Part shown: in pieces, positions 46,616 to 54,646 of the stretch
Numbering within the stretch: the stretch's first letter is position 1
How the letters are laid out: every line of letters begins with the position of its first letter
The notes under the pieces: generated by a model
Database searches by the model: none
Told to the model about the DNA's origin: nothing
Seen by the model: the letters and a program-made list of their open reading frames with translations, nothing else
Assembly: GCF_000720765.1 (NCBI RefSeq)
Contig: NZ_JODC01000019.1
Location: 1 to 64,000 of the forward strand
Source: Streptomyces sp. NRRL S-646
GTDB taxonomy: Bacteria > Actinomycetota > Actinomycetes > Streptomycetales > Streptomycetaceae
Direction of reading: 5' to 3'
Length of the DNA stretch: 64,000 bases
Made by a program: the position numbers and the translations under genes

Positions 46616-47059
46616 ATGGGCGAGTTCTGGCCCGTGGCCGACGTGCTGGCCCATCTCGCCGGGCGCTGGCGCGTGGAGCGCACTGTGCGGGATCTCGCAA
46701 GCGGCGACGAGGGCAGCTTCGAGGGCACCACACTCTTCAGCCCACTCCCCGAGGGCGGGCTGCTGCACGAGGAGTCCGGCACGTTCACCTGGGAGGGCGT
46801 CGCGCGCCCCGCCGAACGCACCCTGCGCTTCCTGCCCGGCGATTCACCGGGCACCGCGGACGTGCGTTTCGCCGACGGGCGCCCCTTCCACCACCTGGAC
46901 CTGACCTCCGGGCAGCATGTCGCCGACCACCCCTGCGCGGCGGATCTCTACCGCGGCGAGTTCACCGTCCGGGACCCGGACCACTGGCGGACGGTGTGGC
47001 GGGTGGGCGGCCCCGCCAAGGACCTCGTCCTGACCACCGACTACGCCCGCGAGGGCTGA
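46616..47059 (+). CDS. DUF6314-family protein (147 aa)
   Basis: Small beta-barrel-like protein of a family I know as DUF6314, function unknown. Typical elements are LAGRWRVERTVRDL, GSFEGTTLFSPL, EESGTFTW, RTLRFLPG, DGRPFHHLDLTSGQ, HPCAADLYRGEF and DHWRTVWRVGGPAKDLVLTT, reminiscent of lipocalin/calycin sheets. The ATG is at 46616. Its end overlaps the convergent phosphatase-fold gene by 19 bp. Confidence 0.85.
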   Translation: MGEFWPVADVLAHLAGRWRVERTVRDLASGDEGSFEGTTLFSPLPEGGLLHEESGTFTWEGVARPAERTLRFLPGDSPGTADVRFADGRPFHHLDLTSGQHVADHPCAADLYRGEFTVRDPDHWRTVWRVGGPAKDLVLTTDYAREG

Positions 47060-47634
47060 ACCGGAGCCCCGTCGAAGCGCAGGTTCCAGCGCCCGGCGCG
47101 CCCCGTCACGGTGGTCGTCGACAGCGGGCGCACGTCGATGTTCCAGTACGTCGACGGCGGCGCCTTCAGCGCATACACCAGGGCCGCGCGGACGACGGAC
47201 GGCTCGGCCACGGCGACGATCCGGCCGCCGTCCTCGACGGGCCGGGTGTCGAGCCAGTTGCCCACCCGGGCGATGAAGCCCATCAGCGACTCGCCGCCGT
47301 GCGGGGTGGCCCGCGGGTCGGCGAGCCAGGCGTCCACCGCCTCCGGCTCGCGGGCCATCGCCTCGCCGAGGGTCAGCCCGCGCCAGCGGCCCATGTCGCA
47401 GTCTCTTAGGGCGAGTTGGACCAGCGGCGCATAGCCGAGGGCGTCGCCGGTGGCACGGCTGCGCGGCGTGGGCGAGCAGTAGCGCAGCTCCGCCGCCGCG
47501 AGCGGCACCAGATCGCGGGCGACACGCTGCACCTCGTCCCAGCCGGCCTGGTCCAGCGGACGGTCGTCCTCGAAGCGCTCGGCGAGCAGCGGAGAGCTGC
47601 GCGCGGCGGCGACGAAAGTGACCCGAAGTTGCAT
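47041..47634 (-). CDS. Histidine phosphatase superfamily protein lacking both catalytic histidines
   Basis: Phosphoglycerate-mutase-fold protein (197 aa). The fold is clear: SPTPRSRATGDALG matches the SxxxRAxxTA helix, DMGRWRGLTLGE the acid-loop Glu region and PHGGESLMGFIARV the middle motif. But the RHG that carries the nucleophilic His reads AAARSS at the N terminus, and the second His (normally SHGGVIR) is Glu in VAEPSVVRAAL. It is therefore unlikely to be a classical phosphatase. ATG at 47634. Similar proteins occur beside cobalt-transport genes in Streptomyces, as I recall. Confidence 0.85.
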   Translation of the reverse strand: MQLRVTFVAAARSSPLLAERFEDDRPLDQAGWDEVQRVARDLVPLAAAELRYCSPTPRSRATGDALGYAPLVQLALRDCDMGRWRGLTLGEAMAREPEAVDAWLADPRATPHGGESLMGFIARVGNWLDTRPVEDGGRIVAVAEPSVVRAALVYALKAPPSTYWNIDVRPLSTTTVTGRAGRWNLRFDGAPVQPSRA

Positions 47635-47737
47635 GCGGCGATGGTGTGTCGGGAAAGTGCGCAGGTCAAGGGGTGTTGGTGAGCGTTCACCGACGGTGCC
47701 CGAAACCTTACTTCAAGGTCAGGACCTGCCGGACAAG

Positions 47738-48175
47738 TCACTCGAAAACGAGGGCCATCCAGATGTCCGGCTGGGCCAGCGGCTCGAATCCGAGCTTCGC
47801 GTAGACCCCGTGCGCGTCGGCGGTGGCGAGCATGATGCGCCGCAGCCCGTACGGCTCCAGGTGATCGCGCACGGCGCCCACCATGGCCGTACCGAGGTTC
47901 TTGCCGCGCACGGACCGGTCGACGTAGACATCACACAACCAGGCGAAGGTGGCCCGATCCGTGATGACCCTGGCATACGCGACCTGCTCTCCCGAAACCA
48001 TGTCGTACACCCCGAAGTTGAGCGACCCGGCCATCGCCCGCTCCTGCTTCTCCCGCGCCCGGCCCTTTGCCCAGTAGGCGTCGGTGGACAGCCAGTGGTG
48101 GACGCGTTCGACATCGATGCGGGCCGGGTCGGTGGAGATCTCGTAGCCTTCGGGGAGGCTCGGGGTGTCGGTCAT
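47738..48175 (-). CDS. GNAT-family N-acetyltransferase (145 aa)
   Basis: Acetyl-CoA dependent acetyltransferase with unknown substrate. The acetyl-CoA site is VYVDRSVRGKNLGTAMVGAV, preceded by AYARVITDRATFAWLCDV and followed by LATADAHGVYAKLGFEPL, the compact GNAT form. The ATG is at 48175. Followed on the right by a dispersed repeat element. Confidence 0.9.
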   Translation of the reverse strand: MTDTPSLPEGYEISTDPARIDVERVHHWLSTDAYWAKGRAREKQERAMAGSLNFGVYDMVSGEQVAYARVITDRATFAWLCDVYVDRSVRGKNLGTAMVGAVRDHLEPYGLRRIMLATADAHGVYAKLGFEPLAQPDIWMALVFE

Positions 48176-48263
48176 GGCGGGAGGCTCGCAGGGCGGGACG
48201 GATAAGTCGACCGGTTTTCAGCGGGACGGGGCGTCGCCGGTGCCTCCCCGGCAAACGGTTCGG

Positions 48264-48331
48264 CAACGCCCTTCAGGGGCGCGGGGCTGTGTCGACATGC
48301 GGCTCCGCCGCGCGGGCGCGACCAGCCACAA
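48264..48331. repeat. Dispersed two-hairpin element, copy 3
   Basis: caacgcccttcaggggcgcg leads an element matching the other copies (gggctgtgtcgacatgcggctccgccgcg core). It lies just beyond the 3' end of the mocR gene. Confidence 0.85.
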
Positions 48332-48346
48332 CGGCGCTGCAGACGA

Positions 48347-49795
48347 TCAACGACCCACCCCGCGGAGCGACTCGTCACAAGCCACCCGCAACCGCCGCAC
48401 CCCCTCCACGATCTCCCCGCTCCCCGCGACCGCGGCAAAGCTCAACCGGGCGTGCGGCGCCGGCGATTCCGCACTGAAGTACGGACGTCCGGGGGTGATG
48501 GCAACCCCGGCGCGCAGGGCCGCCGCCGTCAGCGAGGGTTCGTCCGTGCCGTCGGGCAGCCGCAGCCACAGGTGGTACCCACCCGACGGGATGTGCGGCA
48601 GGGACAGTTCGGGGAGCTGCAGCCGCAGCGCCGTCGTCATGGCGTCGCGTCGGCTCTTCAACTCCCCGGAGATCGCCCGCAGATGGCGCGGCCAGGCGGG
48701 CGAGCCGACGAGTTCGAGCGCCGCCTCCTGGAGCGGGCGCGGGACGAAGAAGGTGTCGACGACCTGGATGGCGCGCAGCCGTTCCAGGACCGGGCCGTGG
48801 GCGGCCAGCGCGCTCACCCGGAAGCTGGGCGAGGTCGCCTTGGTGAGCGAGCAGACGTGGACGACGACTCCGTCGGGGTCGTCGGCGGCCAGCGGGCTCG
48901 GCAGGGGCCCCGCGTCCTCGTGCACGAGCCGTCGTACGAAGTCGTCCTCGACGACGAACGCACCGGCCTCGCGGGCGATCCGCAGCACCTCCCCGCGCCG
49001 TTCGGGGGCGAGCACGGCACCCGTGGGGTTCTGGAACAGCGGCTGGCAGACGAAGACCCGCGCCCCGGTTGCCCGGAACGCGTCCGCGAGCAGCGCGGGC
49101 CGTACTCCGTCCGCGTCCACCGGGACCGGCACCGGCCGCAGGCCGGCCGCCCGCGCGATCGCCAGCATCCCGGGATACGTGGGCGATTCGACGAGCACCG
49201 GCGCTCCGGGCGGGGCGAGCGCGCGCAGGGCGGTGGTCAGCGCGGACTGGCCGCCGGCGGCGATGAGCACGCCGGCGGCGGTGACCCCGCCGCCGATGCT
49301 CCGCGCGAACCACTCGCGCAGCTCCGGCAGCCCCTCCATCGGCGGCCGCCCCCAGGCGCCGGGGCGGCGGCCCGCCCGGGACAGCGCCGCCGCCATCGCC
49401 CGCTCGGGCTGCAGGGACGGGTACAGATAGCCGCCGTTGAACTCGACGACCCCGGGCGGCGGGGCGGCAAGGGAGACCGTGACTCCGGAGGCGTCCACGG
49501 AGCGCGGTACGAGATCGGCGGCGCCGTCCGCGCTGAGGGCGACCTCCTGCCAGGAGGTGTCACCGGCGGGAGCGCTCGCACCGCGCAGTTCTGCACGGAA
49601 GGCGCCGGCGCCCGGCCGGGTCACCACCAGGCCCTCGGCGGCCAACTGCCCCAGGGCACGCGAGACAGTCACCGGACTGACCCGGAACCGCTCGACGAGG
49701 GACCGGCTCGACGGGAGCTTTCCACCAGGAGAGTAGCGATCCAGTTCCCGCCGCAGCTGATTCGCCAGTTCACCGACACTGCTACGCTCTTGCAT
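48347..49795 (-). CDS. MocR-type regulator: GntR HTH fused to a class I aminotransferase domain
   Basis: PLP-dependent transcription factor. The N-terminal wHTH (about 1-70) has ELANQLRRELDRYSPGGKLP, SSRSLVERFRVSPVTVSRAL and EGLVVTRPGAGAF. The aminotransferase-like domain (about 110-470) has the PLP region LVESPTYPGML, FQNPTGAVL and the Lys of VHVCSLTKATSPSFRVS. 482 aa is usual. ATG at 49795 overlaps the divergent EamA start (CATG). It probably controls that exporter. Confidence 0.92.
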   Translation of the reverse strand: MQERSSVGELANQLRRELDRYSPGGKLPSSRSLVERFRVSPVTVSRALGQLAAEGLVVTRPGAGAFRAELRGASAPAGDTSWQEVALSADGAADLVPRSVDASGVTVSLAAPPPGVVEFNGGYLYPSLQPERAMAAALSRAGRRPGAWGRPPMEGLPELREWFARSIGGGVTAAGVLIAAGGQSALTTALRALAPPGAPVLVESPTYPGMLAIARAAGLRPVPVPVDADGVRPALLADAFRATGARVFVCQPLFQNPTGAVLAPERRGEVLRIAREAGAFVVEDDFVRRLVHEDAGPLPSPLAADDPDGVVVHVCSLTKATSPSFRVSALAAHGPVLERLRAIQVVDTFFVPRPLQEAALELVGSPAWPRHLRAISGELKSRRDAMTTALRLQLPELSLPHIPSGGYHLWLRLPDGTDEPSLTAAALRAGVAITPGRPYFSAESPAPHARLSFAAVAGSGEIVEGVRRLRVACDESLRGVGR

Positions 49796-49818
49796 GAGAG
49801 CACAGAGTAGCGCTACTA
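49783..49818. promoter_or_regulatory. Shared bidirectional promoter/operator with overlapping starts
   Basis: CATG at 49793-49796 holds both start codons. -10-like TACGCT (49783-49788) lies five bases before the plus ATG, and TACTCT (minus, 49804-49809) eight bases before the minus ATG, so both mRNAs would be leaderless. A perfect 12-bp palindrome AGTAGCGCTACT (49806-49817) and flanking GCTAC/GTAGC arms are the likely MocR site. Confidence 0.55.
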
Positions 49819-50744
49819 CACCCAGCCGGATAGCGGTCGACAGCAAGACCCGGCCGACAGGCGCGGGCACCCCGGTGCCCGCGGCAAGCCGCCGCACCGG
49901 CACCCTCCTGGCCGCCCTCGGCGTGGTCGCCTTCTCCCTCACCTTCCCCGCCACCGTCTGGGGCCTGGAGGGCTTCGGGCCCTGGTCCCTGGTGGCCGTG
50001 CGCAGTGTTCTCGCGGCGCTGATCGCGGGGGCCTGTCTGCTGGCGCTGCGCGTGCCGCTGCCCGACCGAAGGCACCTGGCGGGCCTGGCCGTTGTCGCCG
50101 CCGGTGTCGTCGTCGGCTTCCCCCTGCTGACCACGCTGGCCCTGCAGACGTCGACCACCGCGCACGCCGCCGTCGTGGTCGGACTGCTCCCGCTCACGAC
50201 CGCCCTGTTCTCCGCGCTGCGCATGGGCACGCGCCCGTCCCGCACCTTCTGGACGGCGGCCCTCGCGGGCGCTGCCGCGGTCGTCGCCTTCACGGTGCAG
50301 CAGAGCGGCGGTGCGCTGACCACCGCGGACCTGTATCTGTTCGGCGCACTGCTGGTGTGCGCGGCCGGCTACACCGAGGGCGGCCGGCTGGCCGGGGTCA
50401 TGCCGGGCTGGCAGGTCATCGGCTGGGCGCTGGTGCTGTGCCTGCCGCTGAGCGTGCCGGCCGCCGCGCTGGCGCTGTCGTACGAGCCCGTACGGCTGAG
50501 TGCGCACAGCGTGGCCGGGCTGCTGTGGGTCGCGGCGGGCTCGCAGTTCCTCGGCCTGGTCGTCTGGTACCGGGGGATGGCGGCGATCGGCATTCCCAAG
50601 GCCAGCCAGTTGCAGTTGGCCCAACCCCTGCTCACACTGGTGTGGTCGGTGCTGCTGCTGGGCGAGCACCTGACGGTGGCCGCCCCGCTGACGGCCGCGG
50701 CGGTGCTGGTGTGCATCGCCGTCACGCAGCGGGCGCGGGGCTGA
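49794..50744 (+). CDS. EamA/DMT-family exporter (10 TM)
   Basis: Drug/metabolite transporter superfamily exporter with two EamA repeats and about ten helices in 316 aa (for example TLLAALGVVAFSLTFPATV, LVAVRSVLAALIAGACLLAL, LAVVLTLVWSVLLLGEHLTV-like end region SVLLLGEHLTVAAPLTAAAV). A 35-residue basic N terminus precedes helix 1. The ATG at 49794 overlaps the mocR ATG; the usual MocR/exporter pairing suggests amino-acid or related export. Confidence 0.9.
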   Translation: MRAQSSATTPSRIAVDSKTRPTGAGTPVPAASRRTGTLLAALGVVAFSLTFPATVWGLEGFGPWSLVAVRSVLAALIAGACLLALRVPLPDRRHLAGLAVVAAGVVVGFPLLTTLALQTSTTAHAAVVVGLLPLTTALFSALRMGTRPSRTFWTAALAGAAAVVAFTVQQSGGALTTADLYLFGALLVCAAGYTEGGRLAGVMPGWQVIGWALVLCLPLSVPAAALALSYEPVRLSAHSVAGLLWVAAGSQFLGLVVWYRGMAAIGIPKASQLQLAQPLLTLVWSVLLLGEHLTVAAPLTAAAVLVCIAVTQRARG

Positions 50745-50839
50745 GCGGCGCACGTACGCGCCGGTTCCAACCGTGGCCCCGCGCCGTAGACTCAAGGCCA
50801 CGGACCGCTGCTCCCGCACCTGGTGAGGAGGCCCTACAG

Positions 50840-51034
50840 ATGCGTGCAACCGTGGGCGACCAGCTTGTCCAGCACGGCAGGGTGGTCGGCCAACACGACA
50901 AGGTCGGCGAGATCGTCGAAGTACTGGGCCAGGAGGGCAACCCTCCGTACCGCGTCCGCTTCGAGGACGGGCACACGGGCATCTGCTCGCCGGGCCCGGA
51001 CACCGAGATCCGCCACACGGAAACCCAACGCTGA
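50840..51034 (+). CDS. DUF1918-domain protein (64 aa)
   Basis: Small SH3-like beta protein of the DUF1918 family, function unknown. Key features: MRATVGDQLVQHG, GEIVEVLGQEGNPPYRVRFEDGHTG and a final PGPDTEI. The length matches the family. ATG at 50840 follows GGTGAGGAGG. Monocistronic, ended by a dispersed hairpin element. Confidence 0.93.
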   Translation: MRATVGDQLVQHGRVVGQHDKVGEIVEVLGQEGNPPYRVRFEDGHTGICSPGPDTEIRHTETQR

Positions 51035-51085
51035 CCGCTCCGCTTGGAGAGCCGCGATGTGCCGTCAGTCGTCTGCGGCACCATC

Positions 51086-51152
51086 GTGGCTGGTCGCGCC
51101 CGCGCGGCGGAGCCGCAAATCGATACAGCCCCGCGCCCCTTCGGGGCGCGGC
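51086..51152. repeat. Dispersed two-hairpin element, copy 4
   Basis: gtggctggtcgcgcc to cgccccttcggggcgcgg, inverted relative to copies 2, 3 and 6. It lies between the convergent DUF1918 and GHL10 gene ends. Confidence 0.85.
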
Positions 51153-51185
51153 CGAACCGCAGCGGACACTCCCGGCTTGCAAGGG

Positions 51186-52445
51186 TCAGCGCGGGGACTT
51201 CGCCGGCTGCTGGTAGTGGTCGGCGACGACCCGTGCCATCGCACCGATCCGGTCCGTCGTCACGTCCTTGGCGGCGAAGAAGATGTGCCCGCGGACCTGC
51301 GGGTAGTCCTTGGCCAGGGTGAGGTGGCGGGAGAGTTCGGCGACGTCCTGCCAGGGCGCGGACTGGGCCGGGTCACCGGCCTTGTACAGCGCCTCCCCCA
51401 CGTACACCTGCGTCCCGGTGCCGCGCGCGACCTCCGACCACCACGGCAGCAGCTTGGCGTAGTCGGCGGCGGCGAAGCCGATGTTCCAGTAGACCTGCGG
51501 GGCGATGTAGTCGATCCAGTGCTCCCGCACCCATTTGCGGGTGTCCGCGTGCAGATCGTCGTACGTCTGCACGCCCGCCCGGGTGTCGGAGCCGTGCGGG
51601 TCGGTGGCGGCGTTGCGCCACACCGCGAACGGGCTGATGCCGAAGCGCGTGCCCGGCCGCACCTGCTTGATCCGCACGGCCATCTCGGACACCAGCTTGT
51701 CGATGTTGTTGCGGCGCCAGGCGTCCCGGTCCGGGAAGGACCTGCCGTGGCGGGCGTAGGCCGCGTCGTCGTCGAAGGTCTGGCCGGTCACGGGATACGG
51801 GTAGAAGTAGTCGTCGAAGTGGACGGCGTCCACGGGGTACTTCCGCACCGCGTCGAGCATCGCGTTCTGCACGAAGGCGCGGACCTTCGGCAGCCCCGGG
51901 TTGTAGTAGAGCTTCCCGCCGTACGGCACCACCCAGTCCGGGTGCTTGCGCGCGGGATGGGAGGCGGCGAGCTTCGTCACGTCGGTGTTGTTGGCGATGC
52001 GGTACGGGTTGAACCAGGCGTGCAGTTCCAGACCGCGGGCGTGGGCCTCCTTCACCGCCGTACCCAGCGGGTCCCAGCCCGGGTCCTGGCCCTGGGTGCC
52101 GGTGAGCACCTGCGACCAGGGCTCGTACGGGGAGGGCCACAGCGCGTCGGCCGTCGGGCGTACCTGGAACATCACGGCGTTGAGGCGGCTGTGCACGGCA
52201 CGGTCCAGGATGGCGATCAGCTCGGCCCGCTGCTCGGCCGCGGTCAGCCCCGGTTTGGAGGGCCAGTCCCGGTTGGCCACGGTCGCCACCCAGACGCCCC
52301 GCATCTCCCGCACGGACCGCCGGCGGCCGGGATCGCCGCCCGCCATCGCCGCACTCGCCGCCACTGCACCGCCCCCCGCCACGAGAGCCGACAGGGCCGT
52401 CGCTGCGAACGCCCGCCGCGACAGCCGAGACCTACGGTGCAGCAT
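51186..52445 (-). CDS. Secreted GHL10-family (YngK-like) glycoside hydrolase
   Basis: Extracellular TIM-barrel hydrolase-like enzyme acting on an unknown glycan. The twin-arginine signal LSRRAFAATALSALVAGGG ends about residue 33. Domain markers: MRGVWVATVANRDWPSK, MFQVRPTADALWPSPYEPW, GLELHAWFNPYR, VDAVHFDDYFYPYP, FGISPFAVWRN and YIAPQVYWNIG. The conserved Asp pair in FDDYFYP is the likely catalytic area. ATG at 52445 has GGAGGTAGGGG upstream. 419 aa. Confidence 0.92.
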   Translation of the reverse strand: MLHRRSRLSRRAFAATALSALVAGGGAVAASAAMAGGDPGRRRSVREMRGVWVATVANRDWPSKPGLTAAEQRAELIAILDRAVHSRLNAVMFQVRPTADALWPSPYEPWSQVLTGTQGQDPGWDPLGTAVKEAHARGLELHAWFNPYRIANNTDVTKLAASHPARKHPDWVVPYGGKLYYNPGLPKVRAFVQNAMLDAVRKYPVDAVHFDDYFYPYPVTGQTFDDDAAYARHGRSFPDRDAWRRNNIDKLVSEMAVRIKQVRPGTRFGISPFAVWRNAATDPHGSDTRAGVQTYDDLHADTRKWVREHWIDYIAPQVYWNIGFAAADYAKLLPWWSEVARGTGTQVYVGEALYKAGDPAQSAPWQDVAELSRHLTLAKDYPQVRGHIFFAAKDVTTDRIGAMARVVADHYQQPAKSPR

Positions 52446-52630
52446 TCCCCTACCTCCATGCGCCGATGTGCGTGACCGGGGGAGATTCTCGACCCGGGCC
52501 ACCCCCTGCGTCAGGCTGCCACGCGGACCCGAACGATCGATCAACGATCGCCGGAGGTAACGTGCAGGTTTGGAGCAGGCACCGAACCACGGGGGCCCTG
52601 CCGCATTCGTAGATCAGCGAAGGGGACGAT

Positions 52631-53506
52631 GTGACGGACTTCCCAACGGGAGACATCTCGCGCGTCGGAGTGGTCGGCTGTGGCCAGATGGGGGCGGGCA
52701 TCGCCGAGGTGTGCGCCCGGGCCGGTCTGGACGTCAAGGTCGCCGAGACCACCGGGGAGGCCCTGGAGATCGGCCGGACCCGGCTGTTCAGCTCCCTCGG
52801 CAAGGCGGCCGAGCGCGGCAAGATCACCGAGCAGGAGCGGGACGAGACGCAGGCGCGGCTGAGCTTCACCACCGACCTGGGAGAGTTCGCCGACCGCGAT
52901 CTGGTGATCGAGGCCGTCGTCGAGAACGAGCAGGTGAAGACGGAGATCTTCCAGGTGCTCGATCAGGTGGTGACCCGCCCGGACGCCATTCTGGCCTCCA
53001 ACACCTCCTCCATCCCGCTGGTGAAGCTCGCGGTCGCCACCTCCCGACCGGACCACATCGTCGGCATCCACTTCTTCAACCCGGCCCCGGTGCAGCAGCT
53101 CGTCGAGCTGATCCCGGCGCTGACCACCTCCGAGGGCACGCTCAGCCGCGCCCAGCTCTTCGCCGAGAAGGTCCTCGGCAAGCACGCGATCCGTGCCCAG
53201 GACCGCTCCGGCTTCGTGGTCAACGCGCTGCTCGTGCCGTATCTGCTGTCCGCGATCCGGATGTTCGAGTCGGGCATCGCGAGCCGTGAGGACATCGACA
53301 ACGGCATGGAGATGGGCTGCGCCCACCCGATGGGCCCCCTGAAGCTGTCCGACCTGATCGGCCTGGACACCATAGTCTCCATCGCCAACTCGATGTACGC
53401 CGAGTACAAGGAGCCGCTGTACGCCGCTCCCCCGCTGCTCCAGCGCATGGTCGACGCGGGCCGGCTCGGCCGGAAGACCGGGTCGGGCTTCTACACCTAC
53501 GGCTGA
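52631..53506 (+). CDS. 3-hydroxybutyryl-CoA dehydrogenase (FadB2/Hbd)
   Basis: NAD(P)-dependent oxidoreductase interconverting 3-hydroxyacyl-CoA and 3-oxoacyl-CoA. Rossmann loop VGVVGCGQMGAGIAEVCARAG near residue 12; catalytic His in GIHFFNPAPVQQLVEL; C-terminal helical domain with DRSGFVVNALLVPYL and GCAHPMGPLKLSDLIGLD. 291 aa is typical. GTG start at 52631 (VTDFPTGDIS) after GAAGGGGACG. Followed by a strong hairpin. Confidence 0.94.
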   Translation: MTDFPTGDISRVGVVGCGQMGAGIAEVCARAGLDVKVAETTGEALEIGRTRLFSSLGKAAERGKITEQERDETQARLSFTTDLGEFADRDLVIEAVVENEQVKTEIFQVLDQVVTRPDAILASNTSSIPLVKLAVATSRPDHIVGIHFFNPAPVQQLVELIPALTTSEGTLSRAQLFAEKVLGKHAIRAQDRSGFVVNALLVPYLLSAIRMFESGIASREDIDNGMEMGCAHPMGPLKLSDLIGLDTIVSIANSMYAEYKEPLYAAPPLLQRMVDAGRLGRKTGSGFYTYG

Positions 53507-53562
53507 TCCCGACGGCCTTTTGCACAGTGCCCGTTCCAGGGTGCTGATTACACAGTGCGACC

Positions 53563-53602
53563 GGCACGGGCCCGGCACTTTTCGGAGTGCCGGGCCCGTG
53601 CC
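53563..53602 (+). terminator. 17-bp perfect hairpin terminator
   Basis: ggcacgggcccggcact (53563-53579) pairs with agtgccgggcccgtgcc (53586-53602) around tttcgg. It is 57 nt past the dehydrogenase stop. Confidence 0.88.
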
Positions 53603-53729
53603 ATTCACACACCGTGTGCGCGCCGGGCCCGCATATGCCCCTCGCACACGCTCCCCACGTGTCCACCAGGCGAGTTGACTCTCCCTGCGCAATGCAAGGG
53701 ATGTGACGACTACGGAAAGGAGTGGACTC

Positions 53730-53987
53730 GTGACCGCCGACCCGGAGCATCCCGTGGTCCATGGAGAACTCGCAGAGTTACGCCGCCGCCTCGATGTCGC
53801 GTACGCGCGCGTCGAGGGAGGGCTGGCCCTGCTCAACCATCGCACCGAGGAGACACACAAGGAAGTCGACGATCTCAGCGCACGGATCATCGCCCTGGAG
53901 CACGCCCGCTGGCCGCTGCCCGCAGTCGCGGCGCTGACGGCAGTGGGCGCGCTCGTCGTGACGGTATGGCAAGCCCTGGGCCACTGA
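53730..53987 (+). CDS. Small coiled-coil membrane protein with an early TTA codon (85 aa)
   Basis: Unknown function. A coiled-coil-like region (about 12-55, ELAELRRRLDVAYARVEGGL, HKEVDDLSARIIALEH) precedes one C-terminal helix (AVAALTAVGALVVTVWQALG, about 61-80), a layout like haemolysin XhlA-type proteins. GTG at 53730 has AAAGGAG eight bases upstream; GTG at 53703 is the alternative. Codon 17 (53778-53780) is TTA, so translation may depend on bldA tRNA. Convergent with the Nudix gene. Confidence 0.78.
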   Translation: MTADPEHPVVHGELAELRRRLDVAYARVEGGLALLNHRTEETHKEVDDLSARIIALEHARWPLPAVAALTAVGALVVTVWQALGH

Positions 53988-54016
53988 GGGACAAGGGCGC
54001 GGTGGGGGGATCAGGG

Positions 54017-54556
54017 TCAGGCGTCCTGCCCGAGCCTGAGGTGGTGCAGGAGCAGTAACGCGGCCGCCATGTTGGCGGCCGGGACCTCGCCGCGGGCGAC
54101 CATGTCGGGGACGAGTTTGAGGGGGACCCATTCCCGGCGGTCCGACTCGAAGTCGTCCACGGGATGTCCGACGTACTCGCCCTCGTCGGCCCAGTAGATG
54201 TGATGCCGGGCGTCGGTGAGGCCGTTGGACGGCTCGACGCTCATGAGGTGCTGCAGCGGTCCCGGTCGCCAGCCGGTCTCTTCCTCGAGTTCCCTGGCGG
54301 CCGCGACGGCGATGTCCTCGCCGTCCTCGACCACGCCCGCAGCGAGTTCCCACCCCCAGCTGTCGGTGATGAAGCGGTGGCGCCACAGGAGGAGGACTTC
54401 ATTGGCCTCGTTCACCACCGTGGCCACGGCGACGGGCCGCAGCCGTATCAGAAAGTGGTCCAGGTGCCGCCCGTCCGGCAGTTCCACATCTGCCAGGTTG
54501 ACGGTGAACCAGCGGTTTGCATACACAGTTTGTTCGTTCTGTTTCGTCCACTGCAC
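54017..54556 (-). CDS. Nudix hydrolase, ADP-ribose pyrophosphatase-like (179 aa)
   Basis: Probably cleaves ADP-ribose or a related nucleotide sugar. The Nudix box is at about residues 73-95 (GVVEDGEDI then AAARELEEETG), after the ELAAG strand. An N-terminal beta part (TVYANRWFTVNLADVELPDG) resembles ADP-ribose pyrophosphatases. The ATG is at 54556. Codon 167 (54056-54058) is TTA. It lies just downstream of the NsdA-like regulator on the same strand, 90 bp away. Confidence 0.9.
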   Translation of the reverse strand: MQWTKQNEQTVYANRWFTVNLADVELPDGRHLDHFLIRLRPVAVATVVNEANEVLLLWRHRFITDSWGWELAAGVVEDGEDIAVAAARELEEETGWRPGPLQHLMSVEPSNGLTDARHHIYWADEGEYVGHPVDDFESDRREWVPLKLVPDMVARGEVPAANMAAALLLLHHLRLGQDA

Positions 54557-54646
54557 GGTTCTGCCACCTTCCGTCGAGTAAGTGGCAATATCGCAGCAGG
54601 GACTGTGGGACGTCGGTGCTCGGAACCTGTCTACGGCGGAACCGGT

